Source: Candidatus Bipolaricaulota bacterium (GTDB taxonomy: Bacteria; Bipolaricaulota; Bipolaricaulia; Bipolaricaulales; Bipolaricaulaceae). Taken from it: DNA of 11,555 nt. The position numbers and the translations under genes are program-made. This document shows, piece by piece, positions 7,104 through 11,555 of the stretch (its first letter is position 1; the number at the start of each line of letters is the position of its first letter). The stretch covers positions 1-11,555 of the forward strand of contig DQVA01000115.1 of assembly GCA_015661965.1 (NCBI GenBank). Direction: 5' to 3'. Under the pieces are notes generated by a model. The model worked only from the letters and a program-made list of their open reading frames with translations, was not told the DNA's origin and did not search any database.

Positions 7104-7132
7104 TTGACTTTGTAACAGTGTTATGTTATGCT
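7104..7132 (+). promoter_or_regulatory. Sigma70-type promoter with palindrome in the spacer
   Basis: TTGACT (7104-7109) and TATGCT (7127-7132) are separated by exactly 17 bases, placed 18 bases before the first ATG of the downstream operon. This is the best promoter in the window. The spacer contains the perfect palindrome TAACA-G-TGTTA (7113-7123), an AT-rich island in GC-rich DNA. That is where a regulator such as the YhbD/MerR-like protein encoded two genes on could bind. Confidence 0.72.
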
Positions 7133-7150
7133 GGTCGTGAGGAGGTCGAT

Positions 7151-7363
7151 ATGCCTTACGACTGGTTCGCAGCGGAGAGGTTGGCCCTGGAGCAGCACCG
7201 GCTGCTCCAGGCCGCGGCGGAGCGACGGCGCCGACTGGGCGCCCAACTCCAGGAGGCCCGTGTCAGGCGGGAGCTGGAGCGGACCCTGTCCCGGGCCATG
7301 AAGGCCCTCCCCCGGGAGGAACTCCAGGCCCTGGTCGGCCGCACCCTCAGGGCCACCGGCTGA
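7151..7363 (+). CDS. Small charged helical (coiled-coil) protein, unknown function
   Basis: A 70-residue soluble protein and the first gene after the promoter at 7104. Almost the whole chain from residue 5 to 50 is a predicted long helix rich in Glu, Arg, Gln, Leu and Ala (for example LALEQHRLLQAAAERRRRL). A shorter second helix follows near 54-67 (PREELQALVGRTL). ATG 7151 is chosen over the open frame back to 7118 because GAGGAGGT sits four bases before it. The stop overlaps the start of the regulator gene by one base (TGATG), so the two are translationally coupled. I recognise no family. It could be a partner or anti-regulator of the next gene, which is inference from position only. Confidence 0.75.
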   Translation: MPYDWFAAERLALEQHRLLQAAAERRRRLGAQLQEARVRRELERTLSRAMKALPREELQALVGRTLRATG

Positions 7364-7989
7364 TGGAGTTGATATCCAAAAAGGAAGTCCTCAAGGAGAC
7401 GGGGATCTCCTACGGGCAGCTGTATCGCTGGAAAAGGCTGGGGTTGATCCCCGAGGCCTGGTTCATCCGCCGCTCCACCTTCACCGGCCAGGAGACCTTC
7501 TTCCCCAAGGAGAAGATCCTCCGGCGGATCGAGGAGATCCTGAAATTGAAGGAGGAGCATTCCCTGGAAGAACTGGTGCGGCTCCTGTCCCCCGAGGTGG
7601 CACCGGAGGAGGTCATCCACGAGGATCCCGTGTCCCTCCCGGCCATCGGCCGGGAGGGGCGGGAGCTCCTGTGGAAGGAGGGGGGGTATACGTTCGCCGA
7701 GCTGGTGGCCCTGGCCGCCGGGGCGGCCGCCCTGCGTAACAAAACAAAGTTACATCAGGCCCGGCTGCTGGTGGAGCTTACCCGCCGCTTGGAGAAGCCC
7801 ATCCGCTCCCCCAGCGGTCACACCCTCCTCCTGGCCGAGAAAACCCTGGCCGGGGAAGGCTTCTCCGCCCACATCTGCTTCGCCGTGGCGGGGAAGGAGC
7901 CCTTGGAGGTGGACCCGGAATCCCGGGTGCTGGTCCGCCTGGACCTGGAGCGGCTGGTGGAGCAGGTGAAACAGGAGCTCGGGACATAA
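7363..7989 (+). CDS. YhbD-family (DUF4004) MerR-like transcriptional regulator
   Basis: A 208-residue DNA-binding protein of the kind annotated as B. subtilis YhbD/DUF4004. Its N-terminus has a MerR-like winged helix-turn-helix: LISKKEVLKETGISYGQLYRW (3-23), then KRLGLIPEAWF (24-34), and the family's hallmark RSTFTGQETFFPKEKIL (37-53). Residues about 54-76 form a helix (IEEILKLKEEHSLEELVRLLS) likely used for dimerisation. The C-terminal half (about 100-208) has no Cys-rich metal site or known ligand domain visible to me. In B. subtilis, yhbD lies next to the bactofilin genes yhbE and yhbF, and here too a bactofilin follows directly. It probably regulates this operon, perhaps through the palindrome at 7113-7123 (inference). 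Confidence 0.88.
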   Translation: MELISKKEVLKETGISYGQLYRWKRLGLIPEAWFIRRSTFTGQETFFPKEKILRRIEEILKLKEEHSLEELVRLLSPEVAPEEVIHEDPVSLPAIGREGRELLWKEGGYTFAELVALAAGAAALRNKTKLHQARLLVELTRRLEKPIRSPSGHTLLLAEKTLAGEGFSAHICFAVAGKEPLEVDPESRVLVRLDLERLVEQVKQELGT

Positions 7990-8004
7990 CTTGGAGGTGA
8001 ACTG

Positions 8005-8727
8005 ATGGAAAAGAGGAGTGTGTCCATAGCCGGGGCCGGCAAGGTGGCCGGGGGGGAGTACCACACCGTGAAGATCTCCGGCTCCGGGAAGGTGGAGGGG
8101 GATCTGGTGGCGGAGGAACTCCGCATCGCCGGAGCGGGCAAGGTGGAGGGGGCGGCCAAGGTGCGGGAGATCGTGGTCTCGGGCACCGGCCGCTTCGAGG
8201 GCCCGGTGGAGGCGGAGTCCTTTCACTGCTCCGGGGCCTGCAAGGTGGAGGCCGAGCTTGTGGCCAAAGAGGTGCGGGTCGCCGGCATCCTGAAGATAGA
8301 GGGGAACGTGAAGGCCAGCTACTTCCGGAGTGGAGGGGGCCTGAAGGTGGAGGGCAGCCTGGAAGCTGACTTGGTGAGCTTGGCCGGGATCACCACCGTC
8401 ACCGAGCTTCTGGCGGCCGATCGGGTGGAGATGCGTTTGGAGGACGCCAGCTTCGTGCGGGAGATCGGCGGTGAGACCATCGAGATCAAGCGCCGTTCCC
8501 GCAGCGGCCTCCTGGAAGAACTTGGCCTCCCCTTCTTCCGCAAGCGGGGGACCCTACAGGTTTCCACCATCGAGGGGGACGAAGTGTACCTCGAGGGAAC
8601 CCAAGCCAAGCTGGTCCGGGGCAAGAAAATCCACATCGGCCCCGGCTGTCTCATCGACCGGGTGGAGTACGAGGAGTCCCTGGAGGTCCACCCAGATTCC
8701 CAGGTGAAGGAGGAGGTGCGGGGGTGA
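8005..8727 (+). CDS. Bactofilin-type polymer-forming cytoskeletal protein (YhbE/YhbF-like)
   Basis: A 240-residue bactofilin. These proteins polymerise without nucleotide into filaments or sheets, often on the inner face of the membrane, and scaffold cell-wall or flagellar machinery. Residues 8-143 form a right-handed beta-solenoid with a strict 17-residue period. The recurring KVEG-like motif begins at residues 29, 46, 63, 80, 97 and 114, alternating with a [SA]G[ST]G-type turn. A second part (about 164-240) with LLEELGLPFF, GDEVYLEGTQAKLVRG and IGPGCLIDRVEY is characteristic of the YhbE/YhbF subtype rather than short proteobacterial BacA-like proteins. The ribosome binding site is GGAGGTGA before ATG 8005. 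The stop overlaps the next gene's GTG (GTGA). The adjacent regulator and membrane proteins suggest a membrane-linked scaffold. Confidence 0.92.
   Translation: MEKRSVSIAGAGKVAGGEYHTVKISGSGKVEGDLVAEELRIAGAGKVEGAAKVREIVVSGTGRFEGPVEAESFHCSGACKVEAELVAKEVRVAGILKIEGNVKASYFRSGGGLKVEGSLEADLVSLAGITTVTELLAADRVEMRLEDASFVREIGGETIEIKRRSRSGLLEELGLPFFRKRGTLQVSTIEGDEVYLEGTQAKLVRGKKIHIGPGCLIDRVEYEESLEVHPDSQVKEEVRG
8026..8433 (+). repeat. 17-residue (51-base) coding repeat in the bactofilin
   Basis: Six successive coils keep exactly 17 residues between K/R-[VIF]-E-[GA] motifs (residues 29, 46, 63, 80, 97, 114). A weaker 16-residue coil lies before them and a degenerate one after. The DNA copies have diverged, so this is structural repetition in the protein and not recent tandem duplication. 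Confidence 0.85.
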
Positions 8728-9104
8728 ACTATCCGGAGAAGGTGGAGCTGAAGTTGGGGAGGCTGCCCAGGCCGCTGCGGAAACTTGTTGTCTCCTCGTA
8801 CGTGCTGCTTGTATGGACCCCCGGTTTGGTGATCAGGACGGTTCTGGGAAGCGTGATGGGGGCCATGGGCGGGGCCATAGGCGTTGCCGGGGCCCTCCTG
8901 GGACTGGCCATCGCCGTGCCCATCGTGGTACTGGTGGTGGGGATAGTGTTCGCGGTGGTTCCCTTGGCCCTCCTGGCCGTGGCCCTGGCCGGCTTGGCGG
9001 CGGTGGTCAGCTGGCCTGTGCGGCGGGCCCTGTGGCCCCGGAGGCGAAGGCTGCTGTATTGGCAGTACTGGGACGAGGGTGGGGAACCGGGGGAGGAGGA
9101 GTGA
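8724..9104 (+). CDS. Small integral membrane protein of the bactofilin operon
   Basis: A 126-residue protein with GTG start at 8724, overlapping the bactofilin stop. AAGGAGGAGG lies about seven bases upstream. Residues 1-37 are amphipathic and basic (LGRLPRPLRKLVV). From 38 to 98 there is a long Gly/Ala/Val-rich hydrophobic stretch, enough for two membrane helices (about 38-62 and 64-97). The tail has a basic cluster RRALWPRRRRLLYW (100-113) and ends in an acidic DEGGEPGEEE. The positive-inside rule puts both ends in the cytoplasm. I know no family name. Its place between two beta-solenoid genes suggests that it anchors one of them to the membrane, the acidic and basic tails being the likely contact (inference). 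Confidence 0.8.
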   Translation: MNYPEKVELKLGRLPRPLRKLVVSSYVLLVWTPGLVIRTVLGSVMGAMGGAIGVAGALLGLAIAVPIVVLVVGIVFAVVPLALLAVALAGLAAVVSWPVRRALWPRRRRLLYWQYWDEGGEPGEEE

Positions 9105-10006
9105 TGGGGAACCTGGAGGGTCAGTTCTTCTGGGAACAAGCGGTAGAAGAGCCGGTGGAGCTTTGGGTAACCCCCGGGGCCGGGGACGTGGAGGTCCGGG
9201 CCGGCCCCCGGGGGAAGGTGAGGATAGAGGGCCGCTTCTCCGTGCGGGCGGTCCCCCAGGCCCGGGCCGAGAGGCTAGCCCAGCTCCTCCGGGAATCCCC
9301 TCCCGTGGAGGTGCGGGGCAGGGAGATCCGGGTGGGGGACCTGGAAAAATACGCTGCCAAGCTCGCCCCCAGCATCTTGGGGGCCTTCTTCGAGGGGGTG
9401 TGGATTGATTATCAAATCGAGGTACCCCCACACACTGAGGCCCGGGTGGAGAGCGGCTCCGGGGACATCGGGATCCAAGGGATATCAGGCCCGGTGATCG
9501 CCCACACCGGTTCCGGTGAAGTCGTCCTGGAAAGGATCGGCGGCGAGGCGGACATAAAAACCGGCTCCGGTGACGCGGAGGTCAAGGGGATCGAAGGGGA
9601 GCTGGGGATCACCACCGGCTCGGGGGACGTTTACGTAGAGGAGGTTGGTGACGACGTGAAGATAAAAACCGGGAGTGGAGATGTGCGGGTGCGGGGGGTG
9701 GCCGGCGATCTCCAGGTGATGGCTGGCTCCGGGGATTTGGCCCTGAGGGGGATTTCCGGCGATGTGGAGGTGAGGACCGGAAGCGGTGACATCCACTTGG
9801 ACTCAGACCTCCCTTCCGGAAAGACCTGGCGGCTGCGGACCGGCTCCGGGGACGTGGAGCTGGTTCTGCCCCGGGGGACCGAGTTCCGCCTGGCGGCAGA
9901 AAGCGAGTTCGGCGAGGTGGAAAGCGATTTTCCCCCCTCGCCCCAGGCTGCCTCCTCCGTCGAGGTAAAGGCCGGAAGCGGTGACATTTCGATAAAGGCC
10001 CACTAG
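9104..10006 (+). CDS. DUF4097 family beta-strand repeat (putative adhesin-like) protein
   Basis: A 300-residue protein without signal peptide, membrane helix, LPXTG or lipobox, hence probably cytoplasmic despite the 'adhesin' label often given to DUF4097. Residues 1-110 form a divergent N-terminal domain with GAGDVEV at 25-31 and a helical segment at about 50-65 and 80-97. Residues 117-245 are a beta-solenoid with a very regular 18-residue period. G-S-G-[DE] recurs with its Gly at 118, 136, 154, 172, 190, 208 and 226, then at 247 and 291 after longer loops. ATG 9104 overlaps the previous stop by one base (TGATG) and has GGAGGAGG just upstream; the open frame to 8813 is a shadow of the previous gene. 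DUF4097 proteins often travel with membrane-stress regulators. The role here is inferred to be a membrane-associated scaffold or sensor. Confidence 0.9.
   Translation: MGNLEGQFFWEQAVEEPVELWVTPGAGDVEVRAGPRGKVRIEGRFSVRAVPQARAERLAQLLRESPPVEVRGREIRVGDLEKYAAKLAPSILGAFFEGVWIDYQIEVPPHTEARVESGSGDIGIQGISGPVIAHTGSGEVVLERIGGEADIKTGSGDAEVKGIEGELGITTGSGDVYVEEVGDDVKIKTGSGDVRVRGVAGDLQVMAGSGDLALRGISGDVEVRTGSGDIHLDSDLPSGKTWRLRTGSGDVELVLPRGTEFRLAAESEFGEVESDFPPSPQAASSVEVKAGSGDISIKAH
9452..9838 (+). repeat. 18-residue (54-base) TGSGD coding repeat
   Basis: Seven Gly-Ser-Gly-[Asp/Glu] motifs are spaced by exactly 18 residues. A typical coil reads TGSGDVRVRGVAGDLQVM, in which a turn is followed by two short alternating strands. 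Codons differ between copies (ggctccgg, ggttccgg, gggagtgg), so selection is on protein structure and not recent DNA duplication. Confidence 0.92.
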
Positions 10007-10024
10007 GGCATGAAGGAGGAAACG

Positions 10025-10513
10025 ATGAAGCTAAGCAGAAGTCAATTTTCCCCGGCCGGTGCGGCGGCGTTTTTCTTCTTTTCGTGGGTGGTGCAGATGC
10101 TGTTCAACGCCATCGTGGTGGGCCATTTCGGCCTGCTGGCGCCCTTGAGCTACTGGCAGGCGGCCAGCCTGCTGTTCCTGTTTATGATGCTTTTCGCTTG
10201 GAGCGGCTGGGGACTTGCCCGCTCCCTGTTCGGACTTCTCGGCTTTCGCTGGGATGAGCTGTTTGGCCTGGAGGTGGGGCTGTTCTTCCTGTTTGCTTGG
10301 GCGTTCCAACTGGTCTTCAACCGGCTGGTGGTGGGCTATTTCGGGCTCCTTAAGCCGATAACCTACTGGCAAGCGGCGGGGCTCCTTTTCTTGGCGGCGA
10401 TCCTCACCTTCTGGATGGGGTTCCTTTCGCCCCGGCGGCCCCACAAAGTGGAGCCTGGGGAGATCGGGAGACGTATCAAAGAGGAGCTCAAGCGGTTCTT
10501 CGAGGAGTGGTGA
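10025..10513 (+). CDS. Membrane protein with internal tandem duplication, unknown function
   Basis: A 162-residue membrane protein. ATG 10025 is chosen because AAGGAGG ends five bases before it; the ATG at 10010 lies just upstream of that ribosome binding site. Residues 16-59 and 87-130 are two copies of the same unit, offset by 71 residues. By hand count about 26 of 44 positions are identical. The shared core reads as FN-x-[IL]-VVG-x-FGLL-x-P-[LI]-[ST]-YWQAA-x-LLFL. Each copy should form two helices with a conserved connecting loop. The C-terminus is soluble and charged (KVEPGEIGRRIKEELKRFFEEW, 141-162). The unit resembles small membrane proteins with a FWQALGLL motif that I recall beside sigma-factor or envelope-stress genes. 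The resemblance is from memory and no function is established. Confidence 0.85.
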   Translation: MKLSRSQFSPAGAAAFFFFSWVVQMLFNAIVVGHFGLLAPLSYWQAASLLFLFMMLFAWSGWGLARSLFGLLGFRWDELFGLEVGLFFLFAWAFQLVFNRLVVGYFGLLKPITYWQAAGLLFLAAILTFWMGFLSPRRPHKVEPGEIGRRIKEELKRFFEEW

Positions 10514-10530
10514 TCGGGAAGGGTGAGAGG

Positions 10531-11481
10531 ATGGGCTCATCCAAGCTGGCAGTGCGGGAGCTCAAGCGCCGGGACGTTGAGCGGCTGCTGAAGCTGGTTC
10601 GGGATTCGTTCCCCCGGGAGCTGGAGGTGGTGGGGTTCGATCCGGGGACGGTGCGAAAGCAGCTCAAGCTCTATGGGGTATTGAAGCTGATCCAACACGT
10701 GACCCGGAAGCCGTTCGCCCTGTTTCTCGTGGGCGAGGTGGACGGGGAACTCGTGGCCGCGCTGTCGCTCAACCGGGAGCGGAGGGCCTGGTACATCGGC
10801 ACGGTGATGGTGGCCCCGGGGCATCGCAGGCGGGGCTACGGTCGGGCCATCATGGAGCAGGCCCTGGGGGTGATCAGGGCCCACGGGGGCCGGCGGGCCA
10901 TCCTGCACGTGCTGGAGGAAAACGTCCCGGCCAAAGGCCTCTATGAATCGCTTGGTTTTGCCTACTTCGAGCGGGAGGTGCACTTGCTGCGCGAGCCCCC
11001 CGCGGGGGAGGAGATCCCCCTCCCCAAGGGCCACGCCCTCAAGCGAATTCCCCTGTTGGACCCCCAGGCAGCCCAGCTTATCCATGCCTCCCTGGAACCC
11101 CAGTCGGCGGAGGTCTACGGCCCCCCACAGCTCCCCCCCTGGTATCTGCAGCCGTTGGCCCGGCGGCAGCCCGGGGTGCGGGAGCAATATGCGGTACTGC
11201 GCGGAGGCCGCTGGATCGGGATATACACGTTCAACGCCCAGTTTCGGGAACGGGGTGCCGCCGCCGTCCGGATTTCCCTGCTCCCGGAAGGGAGGGGGAA
11301 GGGGGTGGAGGAGGCGCTCCTCTCCCTCGCGCTGCGGCGGGCCCGGGAGCTGGGCTGCCCACGGCTGCTCACCCGGGCGGACGAACGCAACGCCGCCCTC
11401 CTCGCAGGCTGCGAGCGGCTGGGTTTCGAAAAGCTCTACGTCATGGAGGGCATGCACTGTGAACTCCGACCCCGGACGTAA
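10531..11481 (+). CDS. GNAT-family acetyltransferase with two GNAT-like domains
   Basis: A 316-residue protein that probably transfers an acyl group from acyl-CoA to an amine. The N-terminal GNAT domain (about 6-153) is intact: strand WYIGTVMVAPGHRRRGYG (87-104) carries the acetyl-CoA pyrophosphate-binding RRRGYG loop, followed by VLEENVPAKGLYESLGFAYF (127-146). The C-terminal half (about 165-312) repeats the fold in a weaker form, with ISLLPEGRGKGVEEALL (248-264) and ADERNAALLAGCERLGFEKLY (283-303), suggesting a duplicated, possibly inactive domain. ATG 10531 is preferred, with GGTGA four bases upstream. In-frame GTGs at 10507 and 10510 overlap the previous gene but lie too near any ribosome binding site. 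The substrate is unknown. It may belong to the operon by proximity only. Confidence 0.88.
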   Translation: MGSSKLAVRELKRRDVERLLKLVRDSFPRELEVVGFDPGTVRKQLKLYGVLKLIQHVTRKPFALFLVGEVDGELVAALSLNRERRAWYIGTVMVAPGHRRRGYGRAIMEQALGVIRAHGGRRAILHVLEENVPAKGLYESLGFAYFEREVHLLREPPAGEEIPLPKGHALKRIPLLDPQAAQLIHASLEPQSAEVYGPPQLPPWYLQPLARRQPGVREQYAVLRGGRWIGIYTFNAQFRERGAAAVRISLLPEGRGKGVEEALLSLALRRARELGCPRLLTRADERNAALLAGCERLGFEKLYVMEGMHCELRPRT

Positions 11482-11555
11482 CTGGAAGGCGCGGTTTTTC
11501 ACCATCTGGGCCGGCCAACAGGCGTCCCTCTTCGGGAGCTGGATCGCCCAGTTCG
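11459..11555 (+). CDS. MFS transporter, N-terminal fragment (runs off window)
   Basis: A GTG at 11459, eight bases after GGAGGG (11445-11450), opens a frame that continues to the window end. The first residues are MNSDPGRNWKARFFTIWAGQ, then QASLFGSWIAQF. A short polar N-terminus followed by [RK]FFxIWxGQxxSxxGSxxxQF is the characteristic start of transmembrane helix 1 in many major facilitator superfamily drug/macrolide-type exporters. The gene overlaps the end of the acetyltransferase gene by 23 bases, implying the same transcript. Only 32 codons are visible, so the substrate and subfamily cannot be given. Confidence 0.75.
   Translation, partial: MNSDPGRNWKARFFTIWAGQQASLFGSWIAQF

Noticed and set aside
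8319..9431. Minus-strand open frame of 370 codons opposite the bactofilin, membrane and DUF4097 genes
   Set aside because: It crosses three well-supported plus-strand genes and encodes Pro/Arg/Ser-rich low-complexity sequence without motifs.
9452..9838. 54-base periodic sequence considered as a DNA-level tandem repeat or CRISPR-like array
   Set aside because: The repetition is at protein level with varied codons, is in frame within one gene, and has no constant direct repeat.
10537..11505. Minus-strand open frame of 322 codons opposite the acetyltransferase
   Set aside because: It is a shadow of a recognised GNAT gene; its composition is Pro/Gly/His-rich and it has no ribosome binding site.

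Overview
This is a GC-rich, very gene-dense bacterial fragment. It carries strong Shine-Dalgarno sequences, many 1-4 base stop/start overlaps and almost no non-coding DNA. No rRNA, tRNA, CRISPR array, insertion sequence or phage gene is visible, so it reads as ordinary chromosome. The host cannot be named from sequence alone. The pairing of a YhbD-type regulator with a YhbE/YhbF-type bactofilin points to a Gram-positive-like or deep-branching lineage. The compact GC-rich style and the secreted beta-rich proteins would also suit an uncultured phylum such as Bipolaricaulota. This is a low-confidence guess.

Layout. Bases 1-873 hold the C-terminal half of an ATP-dependent PEP carboxykinase (pckA). 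Converging on it is a minus-strand pair: a nitroreductase (1112-1609) and a small membrane protein (870-1115). A short divergent spacer with a consensus -10 box separates this pair from a DUF2905 membrane protein (1643-1858). Next is a minus-strand operon of two unrecognised secreted proteins (4171 down to 1860). A 163-base divergent intergenic region with a striking inverted repeat leads to a translationally coupled tldD-tldE (pmbA) pair (4335-7027), which encodes a two-subunit metalloprotease of the TldD/TldE type.

Bases 7104-11555 hold the most interesting part. A good sigma70-type promoter has a small palindrome in its spacer. It drives a tightly packed run of genes: a 70-residue coiled-coil protein, a MerR-like YhbD-family regulator, a bactofilin with a 17-residue repeat, a small membrane protein, a DUF4097 beta-solenoid protein with an 18-residue TGSGD repeat, a membrane protein made of two tandem copies of one unit, a double-domain GNAT acetyltransferase, and the start of an MFS transporter. 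The presence of two different cytoplasmic beta-solenoid proteins, two membrane proteins and their own regulator in one transcription unit suggests a membrane-associated scaffold or envelope-stress system. The individual families are known in part. I do not know this combination as a described system.
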